Source of the DNA: SIAJ01 sp036266155
Lineage (GTDB): Bacteria > Planctomycetota > Planctomycetia > Gemmatales > Gemmataceae
Direction of reading: 5' to 3'
Assembly: GCA_036266155.1 (NCBI GenBank)
Contig: DATANR010000128.1
Location: forward strand, 1-29,451
Length of the DNA: 29,451 bases
The translations under genes were made by a program, and so were the position numbers. The notes beneath the pieces are model-generated. The model ran no database searches. It worked only from the letters and a program-made list of their open reading frames with translations, and had not been told where the DNA came from. Positions within the stretch are counted from its first letter, which is position 1; every line of letters starts with the position of its first letter. Positions 1 to 7,704 of this stretch are shown one piece after another.

Positions 1-2
1 CC

Positions 3-3000
3 GGGATTTTCATGCGGACCGGCGGCGGCCTGCAGGTCGAGAATAGCACGATCTCAGGCAATTCGATCACACCGCAGTCGGGGGGGGCCTATCCCTTCTT
101 CGAGGGCTGGGGCGGCGCCGGCATCTTCTTCCACGGCACACCGGCCATCGTCGTGCCCGCGGGATTCACTCCTGGCAACATCGTCATTCAGAACAGCACG
201 CTCACCGGGAACGTAACTCCGGGGTCGGGGGGCGCCTTCGAAGCCTTCGGTAATTACGGATCTTTGCTCATCCAAGACAGCACGATCACCGGCAATACCT
301 CCACAACTACGAGCAACTATTACGGCGGCGGCGGCTTGTCGGCGCGCTATTGCAGCATGACGATCACGCTGCAAAACAGCATCGTTTCAGGGAATACAAG
401 CACGGCCGCGCCGGACATCATGACCTATGCCTATGACACGGTCTTCGGCGATTTCAGTGCGATTGGCGACCTCAAGGGCATTGCCTATTACGTTCTTGAC
501 AGCGTTTCCACGGGCCTGGTCAATGCGCCGTTGATGTTGAGCGGCCTCGCGAACTTTGGCGGTCCAACGCAGACATTCACGCCGTTGGCCGGCAGCCCGC
601 TCATCGACGCCGGCGACGACACCTTGGTGCCCGGTTCGGTGACCACCGACCAGCGCGGCCTCGATCGCATCTACGGAACCGCCGTCGACATTGGCTCGTT
701 TGAAGTTCAGCCGCCGAGGGTGACGGTCGAGCAAGCGGCCACGCAGGCCGATCCGACCAATCAGCCGACGATCACCTTCGACGTCACATTCACAGCGCCT
801 GTCACGGGCTTTGACCCGTTGACGGAGCCGGCCGACCTGAACTTTACGGGCAGCACCGTCGGCGGTGTGTTGAGCGGCGTCGCCACGCAGACGGGACCGA
901 GCACCTATTCGGTCGCCGTCACCGGCATGACGAGCGACGGCACCGTCGTGTTGTCCATCGACGCGGGCGTGGCGCAGGACCCGGCGGGACTCGATAACCT
1001 GGCCTCGACCAGCGCCGACAACACGGTGACTTACGACACGACCGTGCCGACGGTGACGATCAACAAGAGCGGAGCCCAGGCCGATCCAACGAACACGGGC
1101 CCGATTACCTTCGATGTCGTCTTCAGCGAGCCGGTCGTGGGTTTCGGTCTCGGCAGCGTCAATTTGTCCAGTAGCACCGGCGTCGGTTCGCCGAGCGTGA
1201 CGTCGTTCCTTCAGACTGGACCAAGTTCCTATACGGTGTCGGTGACAGGAATGAGCGGCACCGGGAACGTCGTGGCGAAAGTGGTCGCCAACGCGGTGAC
1301 TGACCCAGCCGGCAACGGGAACGCGGCGTCGACGAGCACCGACAACAGCGTCGCCTTCGACAACACGCCGCCGACGGTGACGATCAACAAGGGCGCTACA
1401 CAGCCCGATCCGACGAGCGTGTCGCCGATTACGTTCGACATCGTCCTGAGTGAGGCGGTCACCGGCTTCACGGCGAGCGACGTCGACCTGTCGACCAGTA
1501 CTGCGGGCGGAGCATTCATTACCAATTTGATCCAGGTCGACCCCACGCACTACACGTTCACGGTCGACGGCGTGACGATGCGCGGCGACTTGATCGCGAA
1601 GATTGGAGCCAGTGCATTCACGGACCTGGCGGGCAACAACAACACCGCGTCGACCAGTACGGACAATGCCGTCGCCTTCCTGCTCGCCGGCGTGATCAAC
1701 TTCACGACGACGACGCAGAACACGACCGAAGGTTCGACCATTACGGTCACCGCGTCGCGGACCGGCGGCTCCGACGGGATTGTGTCCGTCGATTACAACA
1801 CACTCGCCGGCACAGCTCACGTTTCCGATTACACCGCCGGAGCGGGCTTCACTCTCGCGGGCACGCTGACCTGGGGCGAAGGCGACGCGGCGAACAAGTC
1901 GTTCGACATCAAGATCATCGACGACACGGCCAACGAAGGCCGCGAAAACTTCACGGTCAACATGACGAACCCGGTCGGCGGCATCACGGTCGGCAGCGCG
2001 ACGACCGAAACGGTGTCGATCGCACCCAGCGACGGACAACTCATCGACGGCACGGCGGTCAAGCCGGCGAAGCCGCAGTTCGTCTTCACCGACGGCGACG
2101 GCGACCTGGTAACTGTCAAGCTGGCCGGCAAGGTCGGCACGGCAACAGTGTTCATCACCGACCCAGACGGCGACGGGAAGGGATCGCTCGAGTTGATGCA
2201 GTTGGCTGGTACCGACGCGACCAAGTCGATCGTGACCATCACGGCGAAGAAAGCCAAGGGCGGCAGCGGCAATGGTCGTGCCGGCCTGGCTGAGATGACG
2301 GGCGTCGACCTGAAGGCCCTGAATGCCGCGACCACCGATATGGTGGGTCTGGGCATCACCATGTCCGGCTTCCTCAATACGGTGGCGATCGGCAGTCTCG
2401 GCGGCGGAGCGGACATCACCGTCGCGGGCGCAGCACCGGCCGGGGCCAAGGGTGCGAAGACCGGGCTGTCACTGACGACGCTCTCGATCGGCGACGGCAC
2501 GGATATCACGCTTGCTCAGGTCCCGCTGCTGAAACTCAAGGCGTACTCGGTCGGCACCGGCGGCACGATCTCGGCCCCCTACGCTGGCACCATCCAGACA
2601 ACCGGCAACAAGAAAGCCGGCAACGCGGGCGACTTCGGCTCGAACATCACGCTGTCCGGCATCGGTGTGCCCGCCAAGACGCTGGCATTGAAGAGCCTGA
2701 ACATCAAGGGGGCCGCCAACGGCATCCTGATCAAGGTCGCCAGCGGCACCGGCACAGTCGGCGACGTCGGCTCCGTGACGGTTGGCTCATTCATCAACAG
2801 CCGGCTGTTCGCTGGCTACAGTGGTCCGGATAACGGCTCGGGCGCGTTCAACCTGGCTGCGACAATTGGCAAGTTCACGGCGACCAACGCGACGACGTCG
2901 TTTGCTCATAGCTTCGTGATTGGGACGAATTTCAAGCAAGCATCGAAGCTAGCCAGTGTTGACACGGCGAACGGCGGCACGAAGTTCGGCTTTGTGTTCC

Positions 3001-3107
3001 ACGGCACCTACGGCGGCCTGAATCTGCCAAGTTTGAAGTTGCACTACAACACGAAGACGCAGGGCACACAGACGTTCGGGGGCGACCTCGAAGTGCTCAA
3101 GCTCTAA
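3..3107 (+). CDS. Large surface/secreted protein with beta-helix, Ig-like repeats and Calx-beta domain (5'-truncated)
   Basis: The reading frame is open to the left window edge (codons from base 3 read GIFMRTGGG), so the ATG at base 12 is probably internal and the true start, with any signal peptide, lies outside. About 1030 residues are visible. Numbering from the ATG, residues 1-235 are parallel beta-helix repeats built on phrases such as NSTISGN and DSTITGN, ending in the choice-of-anchor Q signature (LIDAGD, DQRGLDR, DIGSFE). Residues about 237-555 hold three tandem Ig-like repeats, each with a version of ADPTN..PITFDV. Residues about 560-675 are a Calx-beta domain (TTEGSTITVTASR, IIDDTANEGRENFTV), a calcium-binding fold in known members. 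The last 350 residues, rich in Gly, Thr and Lys, match nothing I recognise, and no sorting tail or membrane anchor is seen at the C-terminus. Cell-surface adhesion or matrix function is inference from the domain types. Confidence 0.85.
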   Translation, partial: GIFMRTGGGLQVENSTISGNSITPQSGGAYPFFEGWGGAGIFFHGTPAIVVPAGFTPGNIVIQNSTLTGNVTPGSGGAFEAFGNYGSLLIQDSTITGNTSTTTSNYYGGGGLSARYCSMTITLQNSIVSGNTSTAAPDIMTYAYDTVFGDFSAIGDLKGIAYYVLDSVSTGLVNAPLMLSGLANFGGPTQTFTPLAGSPLIDAGDDTLVPGSVTTDQRGLDRIYGTAVDIGSFEVQPPRVTVEQAATQADPTNQPTITFDVTFTAPVTGFDPLTEPADLNFTGSTVGGVLSGVATQTGPSTYSVAVTGMTSDGTVVLSIDAGVAQDPAGLDNLASTSADNTVTYDTTVPTVTINKSGAQADPTNTGPITFDVVFSEPVVGFGLGSVNLSSSTGVGSPSVTSFLQTGPSSYTVSVTGMSGTGNVVAKVVANAVTDPAGNGNAASTSTDNSVAFDNTPPTVTINKGATQPDPTSVSPITFDIVLSEAVTGFTASDVDLSTSTAGGAFITNLIQVDPTHYTFTVDGVTMRGDLIAKIGASAFTDLAGNNNTASTSTDNAVAFLLAGVINFTTTTQNTTEGSTITVTASRTGGSDGIVSVDYNTLAGTAHVSDYTAGAGFTLAGTLTWGEGDAANKSFDIKIIDDTANEGRENFTVNMTNPVGGITVGSATTETVSIAPSDGQLIDGTAVKPAKPQFVFTDGDGDLVTVKLAGKVGTATVFITDPDGDGKGSLELMQLAGTDATKSIVTITAKKAKGGSGNGRAGLAEMTGVDLKALNAATTDMVGLGITMSGFLNTVAIGSLGGGADITVAGAAPAGAKGAKTGLSLTTLSIGDGTDITLAQVPLLKLKAYSVGTGGTISAPYAGTIQTTGNKKAGNAGDFGSNITLSGIGVPAKTLALKSLNIKGAANGILIKVASGTGTVGDVGSVTVGSFINSRLFAGYSGPDNGSGAFNLAATIGKFTATNATTSFAHSFVIGTNFKQASKLASVDTANGGTKFGFVFHGTYGGLNLPSLKLHYNTKTQGTQTFGGDLEVLKL
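719..1683 (+). repeat. Three tandem Ig-like coding repeats
   Basis: Three in-frame units of roughly 108 codons begin near 719, 1051 and 1374. Each starts with a VTVE/VTINK strand, continues with QADPTN-like and TFDVxxSxxVxGF motifs, and ends with an (A)SSTDN-V phrase. Units two and three share the opening TVTINKGA/SGAQ region closely, while unit one is more diverged. This is the pattern of internal domain duplication common in bacterial surface proteins. Confidence 0.8.
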
Positions 3108-3218
3108 GAGGTTGTCCCGGAAGGGTGCCTTACTTCGTGGGCAGGCCTCCCGGCCTGCCAAATAAAGGCAGGCCGGGAGGCCTGCCCCACAAAAAACTGG
3201 GCTTCCGAGACAAACTCT
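3107..3218. repeat. 112-bp nested palindrome, MITE- or REP-like element
   Basis: The core is a perfect 21-bp inverted repeat, 3139-3159 pairing with 3167-3187, around the 7-nt loop AAATAAA. Outside it lies a second inverted repeat, 3107-3123 (AGAGGTTGTCCCGGAAG) against 3202-3218, matching in 15 of 17 positions. The element starts at the last base of the upstream stop codon. A run of six A follows the inner right arm, so transcripts would form a very strong stem that could also stop transcription. The two-layer terminal-repeat structure suits a non-autonomous mobile element or dispersed palindromic repeat; which one cannot be told from a single copy. Confidence 0.75.
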
Positions 3219-3332
3219 CAGTTGTCGACGGCCGATCAAGAGGGCCGGTGGCGGCGAGTATCCCTCGTTGCCGCCAGCCCTCTTGGCGTTTTCACCATAT
3301 CCTGACACCGCCCTCCCCCGACCCGCATTCGC

Positions 3333-4919
3333 ATGACCCTCCCTCCCATCTCTCGCCGCGGTCAAATGATTACCCTCGCGGCCGCCCTGCTCGGCTGGAT
3401 GTTTGACGGACTGGAGATGGGCCTCTTCCCGCTCGTGGCTGGCCCGGCGCTCGGGGACTTACTTGGCACGTCGGACATGAAGGCGATTCCAGTGGCCGGC
3501 GCCGCATTTAGCGATCACCTCGAAAAAGAAATGCTCGGGCGGTGGATTGCCATCATCACGGCCGGGTTTCTCGTCGGCGCCGCGACCGGCGGCGTCCTTT
3601 TTGGCTGGCTTGGCGACCGCATCGGCCGCGTGCGCGCCATGATGCTCAGCATCCTGACCTACGCCATTTTCAGCGGCGTGTGTGGGCTCGCCCAGAATGC
3701 GTTCCAGGTTGCGGGCTTTCGGCTGCTTGCCTCCATCGGAATGGGTGGCGAGTGGTCGCTGGGTGTGGCGCTCGTCATGGAAGTGTGGCCGGATCGTTCG
3801 CGGGCCTGGCTCGCCGGCATCATCGGTTCGGCGGCCAACCTCGGCTATTTGATGATCGCGTGCGTCGGTCTCGTGCTCACCGCGATCATTACTGATTTGC
3901 ACTCGGCGCTCATTTCCATCGGCGTGGGCACAGAAACGGCCGACTGGCTGGTTCACAACCATGGCTGGCGGCTGCTCATGTTGTTCGGCGCCTTTCCCGC
4001 GCTGCTCACGCTCTTGATCCAAATCTTCGTGCCCGAATCGCACCGTTGGCAGGCGGAAAAACACAAGGGAACGACGTCGCACTGGCAGACCGTCGACCTT
4101 TTGGGGGTGCTCGTCGGCGCCAGCGGGGCCGTCGGATTGATCACGCTCTGGGCGATCGAAGGCGTCGACCTGCCGGTTCGAATCGCCGCGTCGCTGGCTG
4201 CTCTCGTCGTGATTACGGGCGGTTACCTCTACCCGATCGTCCGCTACATCAAGCGTGCGGAAGCGTCGGACGAACAAGTCGATGATCCGGCGCTGACGGG
4301 CAATGGCAATGGCTCACGACGCGCTTCGGCCCTTCGTCCGATCATCGCCCGATTGATGTTGGCGGCGGCGCTCTCGGGCGTCGCCTTGCTCGGGACCTGG
4401 GCGTCGGTTCAGCAGGCGCCGACCTATGCCAATCAGATGACGAACGGGCAGGCGCGTGTTCGCGAGTACACGCAGATCGCGACGGCCTCGGGCGCTGTCA
4501 TCGGTTGCATCATTGCCGCGCTGCTCGGCGACTGGTTGGGTCGGCGGATTACCTATGCCCTGCTCTGCGTTGGATCGATGGGCGCGATCGCCGGGCTGTA
4601 TCTTTTGAATGACACGTATGGCCCGGCCTACTTGATATGGGCGTTCGTAGCCGGTACGATCACGGCTGCGTTCTATGGCTGGCTGCCGCTCTATCTGCCG
4701 GAGTTGTTTCGCACAAAGGTGCGCGCGACCGGACAGGGCTTTGGCTTTAACTTCGGCCGCATCCTGGCCGCCGTGGGCGTACTCCAGCTTCCCGTGGTCA
4801 TGAAGCAATTGGAAGTCGGTTGGCAAGGCGCTTGCACGGCCATGAGCGTCGTCTATGTGGTCGGGCTCGGCCTGATCTGCCTGGCCCCCGAAACTAAGGG
4901 CAAACCTTTACCCGATTGA
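3333..4919 (+). CDS. MFS transporter
   Basis: A 528-residue inner-membrane secondary transporter of the major facilitator superfamily. It has about twelve hydrophobic segments. The loop 2-3 signature GWLGDRIGRVRAM lies at residues about 91-103, and its repeat GDWLGRRITYALL at about 399-411. PESHRWQ follows the sixth helix and RTKVRATGQGFGFNFGRI precedes the eleventh; both phrases are typical of the metabolite:proton symporter and aromatic-acid/sialate branches. There is an extra hydrophilic stretch after the first helix (about residues 45-70) and a charged loop near residues 310-330, making it longer than the usual 400-450 residues. The ATG at 3333 has no obvious ribosome binding site. The gene is followed after 9 nt by a small exported protein and probably shares its transcript. 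The substrate cannot be assigned. Confidence 0.9.
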   Translation: MTLPPISRRGQMITLAAALLGWMFDGLEMGLFPLVAGPALGDLLGTSDMKAIPVAGAAFSDHLEKEMLGRWIAIITAGFLVGAATGGVLFGWLGDRIGRVRAMMLSILTYAIFSGVCGLAQNAFQVAGFRLLASIGMGGEWSLGVALVMEVWPDRSRAWLAGIIGSAANLGYLMIACVGLVLTAIITDLHSALISIGVGTETADWLVHNHGWRLLMLFGAFPALLTLLIQIFVPESHRWQAEKHKGTTSHWQTVDLLGVLVGASGAVGLITLWAIEGVDLPVRIAASLAALVVITGGYLYPIVRYIKRAEASDEQVDDPALTGNGNGSRRASALRPIIARLMLAAALSGVALLGTWASVQQAPTYANQMTNGQARVREYTQIATASGAVIGCIIAALLGDWLGRRITYALLCVGSMGAIAGLYLLNDTYGPAYLIWAFVAGTITAAFYGWLPLYLPELFRTKVRATGQGFGFNFGRILAAVGVLQLPVVMKQLEVGWQGACTAMSVVYVVGLGLICLAPETKGKPLPD

Positions 4920-4928
4920 GGTCACACC

Positions 4929-5369
4929 ATGATCCGCTCGTTCTTGATTGTGTTGATTTGCGCAACGCCGATGCTCGCTGACCGCGAGGAGGCGAACTTG
5001 CAACGCACGATCGATTCCCTGCAAGGCACCTGGGGCGTCAAGAGCATGCAGGTCGCCGGCACGACAATGGACCCGGTCAGCCTGAAGTCGATGCGCTACA
5101 CGTTCGATCGCGATGTCTTGATTGATGCCAATCGGCCGGAGGACGCGGTTCGGTTGAACCTCGACGTGAGCAGCGGCGTGGCCAAGATGGAGACGCTCGA
5201 TCGTTATGGCAACACACGCGAGGGGTTGATCCGGCGCAGTGGCGACTCAATCGTGATGTGCTATGTGAAGACCGACTACGGGACGCCAAGGCAATTGCCG
5301 CCGAAGGACTTTCGCTCGACCAAGGAAAACGGCGCGGTGTTGATGCAGTTGACGCCGATCCGCAAGTAG
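4929..5369 (+). CDS. Small exported TIGR03067-type protein
   Basis: A 146-residue protein with an N-terminal signal peptide (MIRSFLIVLICATPMLA, likely cleaved before DREE), so periplasmic or exported. The mature part opens with LQGTWGVKSMQVAG, the hallmark of the TIGR03067 domain that is expanded in planctomycetes, and continues with alternating beta strands ending near PRQLPPKDF. The function of this lipocalin-like family is not established. A ribosome binding site GAGG lies 7 nt before the ATG and overlaps the stop region of the transporter gene, which supports this start and co-transcription. The gene converges on the PilZ gene with a 10-nt gap. There is no lipobox cysteine, so it is not an obvious lipoprotein. 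Confidence 0.75.
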   Translation: MIRSFLIVLICATPMLADREEANLQRTIDSLQGTWGVKSMQVAGTTMDPVSLKSMRYTFDRDVLIDANRPEDAVRLNLDVSSGVAKMETLDRYGNTREGLIRRSGDSIVMCYVKTDYGTPRQLPPKDFRSTKENGAVLMQLTPIRK

Positions 5370-5379
5370 TGGGATCGCT

Positions 5380-5727
5380 CTAAACGAAGAGACCAAGGTC
5401 GGCATAAGCGAGCCGGCGACGAAAGCGCGCGCCGATGAAGAACGTCTCCGTCTCGTCGTCCTCGCGGCACCAGCGCACGTCGGCCATCATCATCATCGGC
5501 TTGCTCTTGCCAATGCCCGTCAGGCCGACCTCGATTTCGTCGCCCTTGTTCATCTCACACTTGACTCGCAGCTGAACGCCGTCGAGCGATAGCTCCTCGC
5601 CGCCGGCCGCGAGGTTGGGGCCGAGCCCCATTGCCCCTTTGCGAACCGAGATGGTCACACCCTTTTTGAGAGCTTTACGGCGAACGATTCGACGATCGTC
5701 CGTGGCGGTGTCTTTGTCGGCGAACAT
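5380..5727 (-). CDS. PilZ-domain protein (putative c-di-GMP receptor)
   Basis: A single-domain protein of 115 residues when started at MFADKDTATDD. An upstream in-frame ATG at 5802 would add 25 low-complexity residues and is less likely. The N-terminal RRIVRRKALKKG supplies the RxxxR part of the PilZ c-di-GMP motif. The second part reads ELSLDGVQL, so the usual D/N of (D/N)xSxxG is replaced by Glu. The strands around GDEIEVGL and ADVRWCRED, ending in FFIGARF, fit the PilZ beta-barrel. PilZ proteins relay cyclic-di-GMP to motility, polysaccharide or other outputs. The Glu substitution leaves binding uncertain. The gene is divergent from pfaD, with 281 bp between them, and convergent with the TIGR03067 gene. 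Confidence 0.7.
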   Translation of the reverse strand: MFADKDTATDDRRIVRRKALKKGVTISVRKGAMGLGPNLAAGGEELSLDGVQLRVKCEMNKGDEIEVGLTGIGKSKPMMMMADVRWCREDDETETFFIGARFRRRLAYADLGLFV

Positions 5728-6008
5728 GTCGTAACTCGGGGTCTGACTATCTGGAGGCGAGCGAGCGCCGCTCGCGTGTCCAGTTCTCAGTGGAGTGAGC
5801 AAGCAAGCCTAGAACGAAAGTGCAATCGATGCTGTGTCATCGACGGAAAAACTGGCACAATCGGAATGACCCGCCGCAACCTGCTTTGGCGACGTAAGTT
5901 TCGTCGCCACAACGCTTCCGGCTGTCCAGTCGCACTGGCATAACGTATCCTGAGAGCAACGCCGTCCGCATAGCCCCCAAGATCGACACCCTGGACCGAC
6001 CGAGCACA
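5728..6008. promoter_or_regulatory. Divergent intergenic region upstream of pfaD and the PilZ gene
   Basis: This 281-bp region between two divergently transcribed genes must hold the promoters of both, including that of the lipid block. I see no convincing sigma-70 boxes. Two inverted repeats stand out. At 5751-5783, CTGGA...TCCAG encloses a GC-rich GGCGAGCG/CGCTCGC stem, just upstream of the PilZ gene. At 5887-5909, TGGCGACG and CGTCGCCA are separated by 7 nt, about 100 nt upstream of the pfaD start. The second is a plausible operator half-site pair; neither role is proven. Short reading frames here look non-coding. Confidence 0.45.
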
Positions 6009-7658
6009 ATGTCCGCCAGCCGCGGGCCGCGCGATCCTATTCCCCCGTCCCCCGTGGCCGCCCAGTGGCTGCGGGGCGTCCGCCCGCCGGCAACCGATGC
6101 CGAGGCCCTCAGTCGTGCCCTTGCCGATCTACGCCATCTGGTTGTCCTCGTGCAAACGGAGGACGGTCCGGCGGTAGCCGACGGCGGGTCGATCCAGTGG
6201 GAGGCCGCCGACGGTGTGCCCGTACTGGCGATCCTTCCGCCACTGGCCCCCGAATCGCTCGGCGACCCAACCTTTTGTGCCGATCACGGTCTGCGATTCC
6301 CTTACGTGACCGGCGCCATGGCCAACGGCATCGCCTCGGCCGAACTCGTTGAGGCGATTGGCGGCGCCGGCATGCTGGCTTTCTTCGGCGCCGCGGGCCT
6401 GTCGCTCGATCGCATCGAGACGGCATTCGTCCGCATTAAGAGTAATCTCGGCGACCGCCCCTTCGGTTTCAATCTGATTCACAGCCCTGGCGAACAGGCG
6501 CACGAATCCGCGACCGTTGATCTTTACCTGCGGCACGGTATCCGGCTGGTGGAAGCGTCGGCGTTCCTGGACCTGACACCACACGTCATCCGTTATCGTC
6601 TGCATGGAATTCACCGCAACGACGCGGGGGAAATCGTCACACCCAACCGAGTGATAGCCAAGGTTTCGCGTGTCGAGGTGGCGAGCAAGTTCTTTGCCCC
6701 GCCGCCGGAGAAGATGGTCCGCGAATTGGTGGCCCAGGGTCATTTGACGCAAGAGCAGGCGGAACTGGCGAAGGCCGTTCCCGTGGCCCAGGACGTCACG
6801 GTCGAGGCGGATTCCGGCGGCCACACCGACAACCGGCCTGCGATCACATTGTTGCCGACGATCCTGGCGCTGCGTCATCGACAGCAGCAAGAGTTCCGCT
6901 ACGCGAAGCCCCTTCGTGTCGGCCTTGGAGGCGGGATTGCGACGCCGGAGTCGGCGGCCGCCGCGTTCACGATGGGCGCCGCCTATATCGTCACAGGTTC
7001 CGTGAATCAGGCATGCGTGGAGTCCGGCAGTTCGGACATCGTTCGCCAAATGTTGGCCGAGGCCGGCCAGGCGGATGTCGCGATGGCGCCTGCTGCCGAC
7101 ATGTTCGAAATGGGCGTCAAGGTCCAGGTGCTCAAGCGGGGAACTATGTTCCCAATGCGGGCAGCAAAGCTGTACGAGCTGTATCGGAACCATCTCGCGC
7201 TCGACGCCCTGCCCGACACCGAACGTGCCCTGCTCGAAAAGAACTTCTTTCGCATGCCCATCGACGAGGTTTGGCGGCAAACGCGCGAGTTCTTCTTAAA
7301 GCGCGATCCCGTGCAAGTGCCCAAAGCCGAAAACGACCCGAAGCACAAGATGGCCCTGGTGTTTCGCTGGTACCTGGGCCAATCGTCGCGCTGGGCAAAC
7401 GCCGGCGTCGCGGATCGCAAGGTCGATTACCAAGTTTGGTGCGGACCGGCGATGGGTGCATTTAACGAATGGTCCAAGGGCTCATTCCTGGAGCAGCCGA
7501 CGAATCGAACTGTCGTGACGGTTGCTCTGAATCTCCTGTACGGGTGCGCCCTCAGGCTGCGGCAGTCTCAGTTGCGCTCCCAGGGTGTAAACCTGGATGG
7601 CTTGTTCACACATGCCCCGCTGAAGCGTGAAGAGTTGGACCTGAGGCTAAGCAGATAG
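6009..7658 (+). CDS. pfaD: PfaD-family trans-acting enoyl reductase
   Basis: A 549-residue FMN-dependent TIM-barrel enoyl reductase of the PfaD family. In PUFA and related secondary-lipid synthases this subunit reduces enoyl-ACP intermediates in selected cycles and so sets the degree of unsaturation. Visible are the barrel start FPYVTGAMANGIASAELVEAIG (residues near 97-118), the phosphate-binding stretch VGLGGGIATPESAAAAF (about 304-320) followed by GAAYIVTGSVNQA, and the diagnostic PfaD C-terminal block DYQVWCGPAMGAFNEW, which separates it from plain nitronate monooxygenases. Length matches the family. It is the first gene of the block and lies 46 nt before the pfaA-like gene; a small hairpin (CGTAAG-tcc-CTTACG, 7672-7686) sits in that gap. 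The ATG at 6009 has only a weak ribosome binding site. Confidence 0.92.
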   Translation: MSASRGPRDPIPPSPVAAQWLRGVRPPATDAEALSRALADLRHLVVLVQTEDGPAVADGGSIQWEAADGVPVLAILPPLAPESLGDPTFCADHGLRFPYVTGAMANGIASAELVEAIGGAGMLAFFGAAGLSLDRIETAFVRIKSNLGDRPFGFNLIHSPGEQAHESATVDLYLRHGIRLVEASAFLDLTPHVIRYRLHGIHRNDAGEIVTPNRVIAKVSRVEVASKFFAPPPEKMVRELVAQGHLTQEQAELAKAVPVAQDVTVEADSGGHTDNRPAITLLPTILALRHRQQQEFRYAKPLRVGLGGGIATPESAAAAFTMGAAYIVTGSVNQACVESGSSDIVRQMLAEAGQADVAMAPAADMFEMGVKVQVLKRGTMFPMRAAKLYELYRNHLALDALPDTERALLEKNFFRMPIDEVWRQTREFFLKRDPVQVPKAENDPKHKMALVFRWYLGQSSRWANAGVADRKVDYQVWCGPAMGAFNEWSKGSFLEQPTNRTVVTVALNLLYGCALRLRQSQLRSQGVNLDGLFTHAPLKREELDLRLSR

Positions 7659-7704
7659 TTCCCATGGGACCCGTAAGTCCCTTACGTCCTGTGACGGAGA
7701 CCGG

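Noticed and set aside
387..2039. 550-residue open frame on the minus strand
   Set aside because: It lies wholly antisense to the Ig-like/Calx-beta coding repeats, is Arg/His/Asp-rich with no domain pattern, and is the usual product of GC-rich codon bias.
5809..6009. 66-residue minus-strand frame in the pfaD upstream region
   Set aside because: No ribosome binding site, Cys/Ser-rich random-looking translation, and it covers the expected promoter region.
6129..7280. 383-residue minus-strand frame inside pfaD
   Set aside because: It is antisense to a strongly conserved gene and its composition is that of a shadow frame; no recognisable motif.
6009..7658. Simple nitronate monooxygenase annotation
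   Set aside because: The C-terminal DYQVWCGPAMGAFNEW block and the position beside pfaA/pfaC identify PfaD.
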